A stretch of 64,000 bases of DNA from Candidatus Manganitrophus noduliformans (GTDB lineage Bacteria > Nitrospirota > Nitrospiria > SBBL01 > Manganitrophaceae), in contig NZ_VTOW01000002.1 in the NCBI RefSeq assembly GCF_012184425.1, forward strand, positions 806,001-870,000, written 5' to 3'. Below are positions 53,473 through 61,387 of the stretch, piece by piece (the stretch's first letter is position 1; each line of letters starts with the position of its first letter). The notes below the pieces were generated by a model. It did not search any database and had not been told where the DNA came from. It saw nothing but the letters and a program-made list of their open reading frames with translations. The position numbers were made by a program, and so were the translations under genes.

Positions 53473-53604
53473 ATGACTTGTAGGAAATGTGGAGGGTTGA
53501 TGTATAAGGAAGTGATTTATACGCAACAAGGATCGCTCCTTGTGTTCCGTTGCATCCACTGTGGTGAGATCATCGACCCGTTGATCGTCACCAATCGGAG
53601 ATAA
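53473..53604 (+). CDS. 43-residue zinc-ribbon protein
   Basis: ATG 53473 with AAGGAGGGGAGA upstream; stop TAA 53602-53604. Product: two CxxC knuckles, TCRKCGGLMY and FRCIHCGEIID, 21 residues apart, the compact layout of a rubredoxin-like or zinc-ribbon domain. Too short for most automated calls, but the RBS, Cys spacing and position next to another small zinc protein support it. Confidence 0.72.
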   Translation: MTCRKCGGLMYKEVIYTQQGSLLVFRCIHCGEIIDPLIVTNRR

Positions 53605-54152
53605 CCACTTTTTATCTCGATGAACACAAATATTGAATTGATAACTTACTTTTGATCGAGCAAGCCATGCTGACATCCTTTCCTGAGAAGCGGTCCAGAC
53701 AGCAAAGATCGATCCGCGATTCGATCGCGCGGGCCTTCGTACCCCGGCCTCCGTCGGAATCAAGATCCCTCTCCCGACGTCACGCCTCCAAAGGGAGGGT
53801 TTGGAAGGTCCTTCACCCTTTTATAAAGAAACCGACATTGAAAATAAATTGTATCCGTGCCCGGCCGACCGTCTCCTCAAAACAAACGGATACATGATCT
53901 TGGAGAGACCCGTTCCGTGCCGAATCCACCTTGCACGGAGCAGCCCTTTCATCCGCGGCGAGAATTCGAGCGGCGCCGGATCCGATCCGGCGCCCCCCTC
54001 GTCCGATCCCGTTCCCCTCCATTGAAACTCCCCGCAGCAAGCTGCGAGGAATGTGCCCACAGGAATGAAGCGCGAAGCGCCTCTGCTCACATCGTGAGTG
54101 AAAGCGAACCATGCGACGCGCGTGCGTGTTCAACACGTTACATACGTTCCTT

Positions 54153-54181
54153 GTAGAGACGTCCCGGCGGGACGTCTCTAC
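54153..54181. repeat. GTAGAGACG palindromic repeat, variant copy
   Basis: GTAGAGACGTCCC and GGGACGTCTCTAC form perfect 13-bp arms around GGC. It has the same GTAG...CTAC ends as the GTAGGGGCG family but different inner bases. Confidence 0.8.
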
Positions 54182-54284
54182 CGCCATTGATCTTGTTCTT
54201 TCCTACTGGCCCACCGGCAACTTCCAGAATCGATCCGACGAAGCGCCCCCGTTCGGCCCTCTCTACAAGGTCTCCACCCATTTG

Positions 54285-54293
54285 TGCTAGAAT
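54285..54293 (+). promoter_or_regulatory. possible extended -10 promoter of the pyruvate dehydrogenase genes
   Basis: TGCTAGAAT (54285-54293) is an extended -10 box ending 30 bases before ATG 54324; no good -35 is visible. Confidence 0.4.
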
Positions 54294-54323
54294 GGAGTCA
54301 CATCAAAATTTAGGGTGAATTTT

Positions 54324-55286
54324 ATGGAAAACAAGGAAGATCGGGAGCTTTATTTTTATTTGAAGCTGACGCGCGAGTTTGAAGATCGCGTCTCCAAGCT
54401 CCATCGCCAGGGGAAAATTTTGGGAGGGGTTTACTCCGGGAGGGGTCAAGAGGCGATCGTGGTCGGCGTCTGCTACGGATTGCGCCGGGAGGACTTTATC
54501 GCCCCCCTTCATCGGGACATGGGGGCTTTTCTCGTCAAAGGGGTCGATCCCAATCGCCTGATGGCGCAGCTCTTCGGGAAAAAAACCGGACTCTCGAAGG
54601 GAAAAGATTCTTTTCTTCACGCCGGGGACCTGTCGCGGGGGGTCTTCGGGGCGACCAGCATGCTCGCTTCCACCCTGCCGGTCGCCGCCGGCGCCGCGCT
54701 GAAGTTTAGAATGAAGAAAGAATCGCACGTCGCCGTGGCCTTCTTCGGCGAGGGGGCGAGCAGCCGGGGAGACTTTCACGAAGCGCTCAACTTCGCCGGC
54801 ATTCATAAATTGCCGGTCCTCTTCGTCTGCGAGAACAACTTTTACGCCTACTCGACCCCCCAGAACATGCAGATGGCGGTGGAAGATGTCGCCATCCGCG
54901 CCGAAGGATACGGTTTCAAGGGAGCGGTCTGCAGCGGGAACGACCTCCACGCCGTGATGAAGACCGCCCATGCCGCCGTCGAGCGGGCGCGCGAAGGAGA
55001 AGGGCCGACCTTGATCGAATGCAAGACCTATCGTTATCACGGCCACAGCGAGCATGACCAGCCCTTTTATCGGCCCCAAAACGAACTGATCGAATGGGAA
55101 AGCCGCGACCCGATCCAGCGCTTTGAAATTTATCTCGAGAAAAAGGGGTACAACGTCGATCAAATGAAGGCCGACACGGAGAGAGAGGTCAAAGCAATCA
55201 CCGACGAAGCGGTCCGATTCGCCGAAGAGAGCCCCTGGCCGGAGGGGAAAGAGGCGATTGAAGACCTTTATGCAAATCCATTTTAA
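54324..55286 (+). CDS. pdhA: pyruvate dehydrogenase E1 component, alpha subunit
   Basis: 320 residues from ATG 54324 (AGGGTGA RBS). TPP-dependent decarboxylase subunit: LHRQGKILGGVYSGRGQEAI, DFIAPLHRDMGAFLVKGVDP and LSKGKDSFLHAGDLSRG. The Mg-TPP motif is FFGEGASSRGDFHEALNFAG followed by VLFVCENNFYAYST. The phosphorylation-loop-like YRYHGHSEHD is also present. Forms an alpha2beta2 heterotetramer with the downstream beta subunit. Branched-chain keto acid dehydrogenase E1 is an alternative substrate class that the sequence alone does not exclude. Confidence 0.92.
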   Translation: MENKEDRELYFYLKLTREFEDRVSKLHRQGKILGGVYSGRGQEAIVVGVCYGLRREDFIAPLHRDMGAFLVKGVDPNRLMAQLFGKKTGLSKGKDSFLHAGDLSRGVFGATSMLASTLPVAAGAALKFRMKKESHVAVAFFGEGASSRGDFHEALNFAGIHKLPVLFVCENNFYAYSTPQNMQMAVEDVAIRAEGYGFKGAVCSGNDLHAVMKTAHAAVERAREGEGPTLIECKTYRYHGHSEHDQPFYRPQNELIEWESRDPIQRFEIYLEKKGYNVDQMKADTEREVKAITDEAVRFAEESPWPEGKEAIEDLYANPF

Positions 55287-55304
55287 ATCAAAGGGGCGTT
55301 ATTT

Positions 55305-55368
55305 GTTATTCGCGATTCGTTAATCGTAAAGACCTACACGATTAACGAACCACGTTTTCACGAATAAC
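55305..55368. repeat. nested inverted repeat between E1 alpha and E1 beta genes
   Basis: GTTATTCG (55305-55312) pairs with CGAATAAC (55361-55368), and inside it TTCGTTAATCGT (55316-55327) pairs with ACGATTAACGAA (55338-55349). It would form a long hairpin in the mRNA and may act as a processing site. The repeat words (ATTCG, TTAATCGT) resemble other dispersed repeats. Confidence 0.65.
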
Positions 55369-55380
55369 GATTTTCAAACA

Positions 55381-56361
55381 ATGCCAACTACTTATATCAA
55401 AGCCATTCACGATGCCATGTTCGAGGAGATGAAGCGGGACGAAAATGTCTTCGTTCTGGGGGAAGATGTCGGCATCCTCGGCGGTGCGTTCAAGGCGACC
55501 GAGGGCTTTCTACAAGAATTCGGGCCGGAGCGGGTGATCGACACGCCGATCGCCGAATCGCTCATCGTCGGCGCGGCGATCGGCGCGGCGGTCTTGGGAA
55601 TGCGGCCGATCGCGGAGATGCAATTCGCCGATTTCATCTCCTGCGCCTACGATCAGATCATCAACATGGCCGGAACCCTCCGGTACCGCCACGGCGGCGG
55701 CGCGCAGGTCCCGATCGTGATCCGGGGGCCTTCCGGGGCGGGGGTCCATGGCGGCCTTTTCCATTCCCAGAACCCCGAATCCTACTTTCTCTCCGTCCCC
55801 GGTCTGAAGATTGTCGCGCCGGCAACCGCTTATGACGCGAAGGGGCTTTTGAAGGCGTCGATCCGGGACAACGATCCGGTCCTTTTCTTCGAGCACAAAT
55901 ATCTCTATCGGCGCATTCAGGAAGAGCTTCCCGAAGAGGATTACATCGTCCCCCTCGGCCAAGCGGCGCTCCGCCGCGAAGGATCGGAGATGACCTTTAT
56001 CACCTACAGCGCCATGGTCCATCCTTCACTCGCGGCGGCGGAGCGGCTGGAGAAGGAGGATGGGCTCAGCGTGGAGGTGATCGATTTGAGATCGCTTCGG
56101 CCGCTCGATTGGGACGCGGTTTTCCGATCGGTCCGGAAGACGAGCAAGGTCGTCATTATCCATGAAGACCGGCGGACCGGCGGCATCGGCGGAGAGATCT
56201 CCGCCCGACTTTCCGAAGAGTGCTTCGAATCACTCGACGGCCCGATCATGCGGGTGACGTCGGAAGACACTCATTATGCCTTCAGCCCCCCGCTGGAAGA
56301 GTTCATTCTGCCGAACGTCGATAAGATCGTCGCGAAGGCGAGGACGCTGGCGGCTTATTAA
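55381..56361 (+). CDS. pdhB: pyruvate dehydrogenase E1 component, beta subunit
   Basis: 326 residues. TTYIKAIHDAMFEEMKRDEN at the start, FVLGEDVGILGGAFKATEGF, RVIDTPIAESLIVGAAIGAA, MQFADFISCAYDQIINMAGT and the C-terminal DLRSLRPLDWDAVFRSVRKT with VIIHEDRRTGGIGGEISARL. These are the transketolase pyrimidine-binding and C-terminal domains of E1 beta. It forms the active site with PdhA. 94 bases after PdhA, separated by a large inverted repeat. Confidence 0.94.
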   Translation: MPTTYIKAIHDAMFEEMKRDENVFVLGEDVGILGGAFKATEGFLQEFGPERVIDTPIAESLIVGAAIGAAVLGMRPIAEMQFADFISCAYDQIINMAGTLRYRHGGGAQVPIVIRGPSGAGVHGGLFHSQNPESYFLSVPGLKIVAPATAYDAKGLLKASIRDNDPVLFFEHKYLYRRIQEELPEEDYIVPLGQAALRREGSEMTFITYSAMVHPSLAAAERLEKEDGLSVEVIDLRSLRPLDWDAVFRSVRKTSKVVIIHEDRRTGGIGGEISARLSEECFESLDGPIMRVTSEDTHYAFSPPLEEFILPNVDKIVAKARTLAAY

Positions 56362-56408
56362 AGATCGGTCGGGACAGAAATGTCCCTCCCACATATTCAG
56401 AGGGTAAT

Positions 56409-57785
56409 ATGTCTACCAAAGTGATCATGCCCCAAATGGGAGAAAGTGTTGTCGAAGGGAAGGTCGCGAAGTGGCTGGTCCGGGAGGGGGAACAGGTCGA
56501 GACCGACCAGCCGATCGCGGAGATCTCGACCGATAAGGTCGACGTGGAAATCCCCTCTCCCGGCGCCGGAACCTTGACCAAAATCTACGTCCCCGAGGGA
56601 GAGACCGTCTCGATCGGGGCCGAGCTCGCCGTCATCGGAGACGGGAAAGAGGAGGGGAAGGAAGCGGCCAAGCCCCCGGAGGTGCAACGCCCTCCCGCCA
56701 CGACGCCGGGCCGTCCCCCGGAGACGGAACGCCCTCCGACGACGGCGCCTTCTCCGGAAAAACCGGCGGAAAAATCAGAGAGAGGCGAAGCGAAACGAGA
56801 AGATGCGGAGATCGGGCGGATCTCCCCGCTCGTCCGGAAGCTGGCCGAGGAACACCGGGTCGATCTCTCGCAGGTGCAGGGAACCGGTCTCGGCGGCCGG
56901 ATCACCAAGCAAGACATCCTCCGCTACGTCGGAGAGGAGGAAACCCAGCCCGCCGAGGAACAGCGCGCGCCCGCTTCTCCGGCCCCCTCTCGCCCCTCTC
57001 ACGAGGCGCCCAAACCGGCCGCGCCGCTCCCCGCCGAAACGCTCCGGTTCAAAGAGTTCAAGATCCCGCGGTACGAGCCGAAAGAAGGAGACCAGGTCAT
57101 CCCCTTCTCCCGCCTCCGGAAGATGATCGCCGAACATATGGTCTACAGCAAGCGGACCGCGCCGCACGTCGCCACCGTGGCGGAAGTCGACATGGCGAAA
57201 GTCGTCCGGCTGCGAAAAGAGAAGAAGGGGTCGATCAAAGAGCAAACCGGCGCCGATCTGACCTATCTCCCCTTCCTTATCTCGGCCGCCATTCAGGCGA
57301 TCAGCGATTATCCGACCCTCAATGCCGCCGTGGTCGATGACAGCCTCGTTATCCGGAAGGAGATCCACATGGGGATCGCCGTGGAGACCGAGAAAGGATT
57401 GATGGTTCCGGTTATCCGGCGGGCCCACGAGATGTCCCTCGCCGGGCTCTCCCGGGCCGCGGCCGAGCTGGCCGAGAAAGCGCGCAAGGGGACGCTGAGT
57501 CCCGACGAGATCACCGGCGGATCGTTTACGATCTCAAACCCAGGGAGGGAAGGGAACTTATTTGGTACGCCCATCATTTTTCAACCCCAGGTCGGGATTC
57601 TCCGGATGGGGGAGATCGTCAAGCGGCCGATGGTCATCGACGTCGACGGAAACGAGTCGATCGCCGTCCGGCCGATGATGTACCTCGCCCTCTCGTATGA
57701 CCACCGGGTGATCGACGGCGCCACCGGAAACGCCTTTCTTCACCGGGTGAAGGAGATTTTAGAGGAAGGACGGTTCCAACTGTAG
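56409..57785 (+). CDS. pdhC: dihydrolipoamide acyltransferase (E2) of the pyruvate dehydrogenase complex
   Basis: 458 residues. An N-terminal lipoyl domain (~1-78; lipoyl-Lys in [19 protein letters not shown]). A Pro/Glu/Arg-rich linker (~80-130). The E1/E3-binding domain (~135-175; [35 protein letters not shown]). A second linker, then the catalytic domain (~225-458) with [20 protein letters not shown] (DHRxxDG). It transfers the acetyl group to CoA. No E3 gene is in the window. The TAG stop codon lies inside a palindromic repeat. Confidence 0.95.
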   Translation: MSTKVIMPQMGESVVEGKVAKWLVREGEQVETDQPIAEISTDKVDVEIPSPGAGTLTKIYVPEGETVSIGAELAVIGDGKEEGKEAAKPPEVQRPPATTPGRPPETERPPTTAPSPEKPAEKSERGEAKREDAEIGRISPLVRKLAEEHRVDLSQVQGTGLGGRITKQDILRYVGEEETQPAEEQRAPASPAPSRPSHEAPKPAAPLPAETLRFKEFKIPRYEPKEGDQVIPFSRLRKMIAEHMVYSKRTAPHVATVAEVDMAKVVRLRKEKKGSIKEQTGADLTYLPFLISAAIQAISDYPTLNAAVVDDSLVIRKEIHMGIAVETEKGLMVPVIRRAHEMSLAGLSRAAAELAEKARKGTLSPDEITGGSFTISNPGREGNLFGTPIIFQPQVGILRMGEIVKRPMVIDVDGNESIAVRPMMYLALSYDHRVIDGATGNAFLHRVKEILEEGRFQL

Positions 57786-57849
57786 GGGGCACCTGCGTGT
57801 GCGCCCTACCCGGACGGAAGACCGGGCGGACACATCGGTCCGCCCCCAC
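57782..57849. repeat. composite GTAGGGGGC repeat overlapping the E2 stop codon
   Basis: GTAGGGGGCAC/GTGCGCCCTAC (57782-57809) is followed by GGGCGGAC/GTCCGCCCCCAC (57824-57848). The first bases contain the TAG stop codon of the E2 gene (57783-57785). It resembles the composite element at 38117. Confidence 0.8.
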
Positions 57850-57873
57850 GAATCGACAACCATGGAGACCCGA

Positions 57874-58746
57874 ATGCCGGAGCCGATCCTGCAAGTCCAG
57901 CAGCTCAAGACCCACTTCTATCTGATGGAAGGGGTTGTTCCCGCCGTGGAAGAGGTGAGCTTCGATCTTCACCGGGGCGAAACCTTGGGATTGGTAGGAG
58001 AGAGCGGATCGGGAAAAAGCGTCACCGCCCTTTCGATTCTCCGGCTGGTTCCCGATCCGCCGGGGAAGATCGTCGGGGGGAAAATCCTCTTCGAAGGGAA
58101 AGACCTTCTGGCCCTTCCGGAAAAAGAGATGCGGAAGATCCGCGGGAATCGGATCTCGATGATCTTTCAAGAGCCGATGACCTCGCTCAATCCGGTCCTG
58201 ACGATCGGCGAGCAGATCGCGGAAGGGATCGTTCTTCATGAAAACGTCGGGAAAAAAGAGGCGATGAACCAGTCCATCGAGATGCTCCGCAAGGTCGAGA
58301 TCCCCGCCCCCGAGCGGCGGGTTCGGGAGTACCCGCATCAGCTCTCCGGCGGAATGAGGCAGCGGGTGATGATCGCGATGGCGCTGGCGATGCGACCGGA
58401 CCTCTTGATCGCCGACGAGCCGACGACGGCGCTCGATGTGACGATCCAGCGGCAGATCCTCGACCTCATCGGCAAATTGCAAGAGGAGATCGGGATGGCC
58501 GTATTGCTAATCACCCATAATCTCGGTATCATCGCAGAGACGGCACAACGCGTGGTGGTGATGAAAGAAGGACGGGTGGTGGAGACCTCCGATGTCTTCT
58601 CTCTCTTTGAAAAACCGCAGCATTCCTACACACGGCAGCTCCTGGCGGCGGTCCCCCGTCTGGGCGAAACGAAGAAGTGGTCCAAAAAGAGAAAGGAAGC
58701 TTTCAGCCGTCAGCCATCAGCCGTCAGCGAGGAACCGATCTTTTAA
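57874..58746 (+). CDS. peptide/nickel ABC transporter ATP-binding protein (DppD/OppD type)
   Basis: 290 residues from ATG 57874 (GGAG seven bases upstream; ATG 57862 is an alternative). Walker [22 protein letters not shown]-loop [20 protein letters not shown], signature [20 protein letters not shown], Walker [18 protein letters not shown]-loop [12 protein letters not shown]. Cytoplasmic ATPase of a dipeptide or oligopeptide importer. Its C-terminus is unusual: after the [11 protein letters not shown] segment it runs into REAF-like [15 protein letters not shown], encoded by an inverted repeat (58696-58797). DppF-like gene downstream; no permease or binding protein in the window. Confidence 0.92.
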   Translation: MPEPILQVQQLKTHFYLMEGVVPAVEEVSFDLHRGETLGLVGESGSGKSVTALSILRLVPDPPGKIVGGKILFEGKDLLALPEKEMRKIRGNRISMIFQEPMTSLNPVLTIGEQIAEGIVLHENVGKKEAMNQSIEMLRKVEIPAPERRVREYPHQLSGGMRQRVMIAMALAMRPDLLIADEPTTALDVTIQRQILDLIGKLQEEIGMAVLLITHNLGIIAETAQRVVVMKEGRVVETSDVFSLFEKPQHSYTRQLLAAVPRLGETKKWSKKRKEAFSRQPSAVSEEPIF

Positions 58747-58797
58747 TCTATCTTCTTCAACGCTTTTATTTATCTCAAGCTGACCGCTGAAAGCTTC
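58696..58797. repeat. inverted repeat at the dppD 3' end
   Basis: GAAGCTTTCAGCCGTCAGC (58696-58714) and GCTGACCGCTGAAAGCTTC (58779-58797) are complementary with one mismatch. CAGCCGTCAGCCATCAGCCG inside is a short tandem motif. The left part is translated as the last residues of the DppD-like protein. Confidence 0.75.
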
Positions 58798-58808
58798 ACC
58801 TTAAAATT

Positions 58809-59768
58809 ATGCTGCTCGAAGTCAAACGACTCAAAAAATATTTCCCGATCCACAAGGGGGGATTGTTCAAACGGCAGGAAGGGGTTCACCCCGCCGTGGA
58901 CGGGGTCGATTTGCTCCTCCGGAAGGGGGAAACCGTCGGCCTGGTCGGCGAAAGCGGCTCGGGCAAGAGCACGCTGGCCCGATCGATCCTCCGTCTGACC
59001 GAGCCGACCTCGGGAGAGGTCTACTTCAACGGAACAAACCTCTTGACCCTTCCGAAGGAGGAAATGCGGCGGATGCGCCAGAAGTTGCAGATCATCTTTC
59101 AAGACCCTTACGCCTCCCTCAATCCGCGGATGACCATTTTGGACATCGTCGCGGAACCGCTCGACATCCACTTCTCCATTTCACGGGAGGAGCGGCGGGA
59201 GCGGGTGGCGTCGATCCTCCAAAGGGTCGGGCTCGGGCCGTCCATTTTGAACCGCTACCCCCATGAATTCTCGGGAGGGCAGCGGCAGCGGATCGGGATC
59301 GCGCGGGCGATGATCCTCCACCCCGAGCTGGTGGTCGCGGATGAGCCGGTCTCCGCCCTCGACGTCTCGGTCCAGGCGCAGGTGATGGAGCTGCTCGCCG
59401 ACCTTCAGGAGACCTTCGGCCTCTCTTATCTCTTCATCGCGCACGATCTCTCTTTGGTGGAGAGTTTCGCCGACCGGACCGCCGTCATGTACTTGGGGAT
59501 CATCGTGGAGCTGGCCAAAAGCGAGGTCCTCTACAAACATCCCCTTCACCCCTACACCCGGGAGCTGCTCTCGGCCGTCCCGGTCCCCGATCCCCGCTTT
59601 CGGAAAAAACAGGAGCGGCCCGGCGCGCCGGAGACCCCCTTCAGGCCGCATTGCGATCACCGTCCGGAAGAAGCGCCCCGGCTGATCGAAGCGGAGCCGG
59701 AGCATTTTGTCGCGTGCCATCTGAGGACCGCCGAGATCAATCGGCGGTCGAGAGAAGGATTTCATTGA
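58809..59768 (+). CDS. peptide/nickel ABC transporter ATP-binding protein (DppF/OppF type)
   Basis: 319 residues. [20 protein letters not shown] at the start, Walker [41 protein letters not shown], signature [20 protein letters not shown], Walker [17 protein letters not shown], and the OppF-type C-terminus ([20 protein letters not shown]) with the usual Cys in FVACHL. Pairs with the DppD-like protein as the ATPase heterodimer of a peptide importer whose permeases must be elsewhere. Its stop codon overlaps the next ATG. Confidence 0.93.
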   Translation: MLLEVKRLKKYFPIHKGGLFKRQEGVHPAVDGVDLLLRKGETVGLVGESGSGKSTLARSILRLTEPTSGEVYFNGTNLLTLPKEEMRRMRQKLQIIFQDPYASLNPRMTILDIVAEPLDIHFSISREERRERVASILQRVGLGPSILNRYPHEFSGGQRQRIGIARAMILHPELVVADEPVSALDVSVQAQVMELLADLQETFGLSYLFIAHDLSLVESFADRTAVMYLGIIVELAKSEVLYKHPLHPYTRELLSAVPVPDPRFRKKQERPGAPETPFRPHCDHRPEEAPRLIEAEPEHFVACHLRTAEINRRSREGFH

Positions 59769-60745
59769 TGATAGAAGAAAAGAACGATCGAATGGAAGGA
59801 GCATTCTCCATGAAAGAGATCATCGGTAAAAGCGAGCCGATGATGGAAGTGTTCAAGATGATCCGGCTCGCCGCGGAAACCGACCTCTCCGTCATGGTCA
59901 TCGGAGAGAGCGGCACGGGGAAAGAATTGGTCGCGCGCGCCATTCACAATGCCAGCGTCCGCCGAAAAGGCCCCTTTATTCCGGTGAATATCGGCGCGCT
60001 GACCCCCGATCTGGTCTCGAACGAGCTCTTCGGGCATGAGCGGGGGGCCTTCACCGGAGCGCATGCGCAGGCCTCGGGCGCTTTCGAGCGCGCCGACGGC
60101 GGGACCCTCTTCCTCGATGAGATCGGGACGATGGATCAGAAAACGCAGGTCACCCTGCTGCGGGCGATCGAAGACAAAGCCTTCTATCGGGTGGGAGGAA
60201 AAGATCTGATCCATGTCGATGTCCGCATCCTCTGCGCCACGAATGAAGATCTGCAGGCGGCCGTTCAGAAAGAGACCTTCCGAAAAGACCTCTATTTTCG
60301 TCTGGAAGGGTTCATCATCCGCCTGCCGTCGCTCCAAGAGCGCAAGGAAGATATCCCGCTCCTGGCCCGCGAGTTCCTGCACGAGTACAATGAAAAATAC
60401 AAAAAGAGCATCACCGAGTTTTCCACCGAGGCGCTCGACCTCTTCGTCAATTATCCCTGGCCGGGGAATGTCCGCGAGTTAAAGAACGTCATCCAGCGCG
60501 CGGTGCTGCTGACCCCCCGCAACGTCATCATTCCCGAGTACCTTCCCCGGCGGTTCCAGTTAAAGAGCGTTCCCAACAATAAAATCGTCTTCGACGTGGG
60601 GACCTCCCTGGGAGACGCGGAGAAGACCCTCATCATCCGCACGCTGAAAGACCGGAAGGGGAACAAAACGGCGACGGCGAAAATTCTCGGGATCAGCCGC
60701 AGATCGCTTTATAACAAGATCCAGCAGTTGAATATCAAAGTCTGA
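59768..60745 (+). CDS. sigma-54 activator without receiver domain (PspF-like architecture)
   Basis: 325 residues from ATG 59768 (GAAGGATTT upstream; overlaps the preceding TGA). AAA+ domain almost from the N-terminus: Walker [21 protein letters not shown], sigma-54 contact loop ERGAFTGAHAQASG, Walker B GGTLFLDEIGTM, and a Fis-type HTH at the end (KTATAKILGISRRSLYNKIQ). There is no receiver or sensor domain, so control must come from another protein or from expression level. A strong sigma-54 promoter lies 181 bases downstream, in front of the pseudo-receiver and respiratory genes. Confidence 0.93.
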   Translation: MIEEKNDRMEGAFSMKEIIGKSEPMMEVFKMIRLAAETDLSVMVIGESGTGKELVARAIHNASVRRKGPFIPVNIGALTPDLVSNELFGHERGAFTGAHAQASGAFERADGGTLFLDEIGTMDQKTQVTLLRAIEDKAFYRVGGKDLIHVDVRILCATNEDLQAAVQKETFRKDLYFRLEGFIIRLPSLQERKEDIPLLAREFLHEYNEKYKKSITEFSTEALDLFVNYPWPGNVRELKNVIQRAVLLTPRNVIIPEYLPRRFQLKSVPNNKIVFDVGTSLGDAEKTLIIRTLKDRKGNKTATAKILGISRRSLYNKIQQLNIKV

Positions 60746-60925
60746 GACCCTTCGGCCCCCTCTGAAACACCCTTCTCTTTTTCATGCGTAAATTCTACAC
60801 CATCCTCCCGTCGAGAAAGGGGGGATGAGCAGTTATTTCACGACTCTTTTCCAAAGGATCGTCCCTCTCTCCTCCGTTTCTCTTTCCGCCCCCTTAATAT
60901 AGATCGGAGACCCCTCTGCCGGAAG

Positions 60926-60941
60926 GGGTACGGATATTGCT
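60926..60941 (+). promoter_or_regulatory. sigma-54 (-24/-12) promoter upstream of the respiratory operon
   Basis: GGGTACGGATATTGCT matches TGGCACG-N4-TTGCW at 9 of 11 fixed positions with exact GG-GC spacing. It lies 39 bases before the pseudo-receiver ATG at 60980 and after a sigma-54 activator gene. The remaining 60746-60979 stretch holds nothing else I recognise. Confidence 0.7.
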
Positions 60942-60979
60942 TTTCCACAATCCCAATAGATTATTTGAGGAGAGGGGCC

Positions 60980-61354
60980 ATGCATCAAAAAAATCTGATG
61001 GTGTTGGATCAAGGTTACGACGGGCTCGATCGATTCACCTATCTCGGCGCAACCTATAACATTGTGCTTATTCACGAGGCGGCGGACGCCCTCTCTTTCA
61101 TCAAGAGACTTCCGGTCGATGTCGTTCTGCTGAAAGACCAAATGTCGGGGATGGACGCCCTGGAGTTTTTGATGAATCTGCAAGACCTCCGGCCGTCGGC
61201 CACGGCGGTGGTCCTCTGCAGAGAGCGCGCCCCCCTCTCCTTTCCGGAGATGCCGAACGTCTGCTTTTTGAAAGAGCCGATCAGCAGCGGCGAGCTCTAC
61301 CGGTTCCTGACGGAATTGGAATCCTCTCCCCGACATTCGCAGAGCACCCTTTGA
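60980..61354 (+). CDS. degenerate receiver-domain protein lacking the phosphoacceptor Asp
   Basis: 124 residues from ATG 60980 (GAGGAGAGGGG RBS). Receiver-like fold with strands NLMVLDQGYDGLDRF, VDVVLLKDQMSGMDALEFLM, AVVLCRERAP and VCFLKEPISSGELYRFL. The phosphoacceptor position is Lys52 (LLKDQMSG), and the N-terminal acidic pair is reduced to one Asp. The conserved Lys98-Pro is kept. It probably works without phosphorylation. It is first in the transcript of the bd-like oxidase / Rieske / cytochrome b genes and may regulate the upstream sigma-54 activator (inference). Confidence 0.78.
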   Translation: MHQKNLMVLDQGYDGLDRFTYLGATYNIVLIHEAADALSFIKRLPVDVVLLKDQMSGMDALEFLMNLQDLRPSATAVVLCRERAPLSFPEMPNVCFLKEPISSGELYRFLTELESSPRHSQSTL

Positions 61355-61387
61355 ACGGCGCGCCCGGCGCGGCAAGAAAGAAGACCG

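Larger units (their letters stand above)
53605..54323. other. 719-base intergenic region
   Basis: I see no convincing gene. It holds a hairpin (CCCCGCAGCAAGCTGCGAGG near 54028-54047), a GAACCATGCGACGCGCG... segment (54106-54132) that matches 28531-28558, a GTAGAGACG palindrome (54153-54181) and a probable extended -10 promoter before pdhA. All six frames contain only short, repeat-biased ORFs. Confidence 0.7.
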
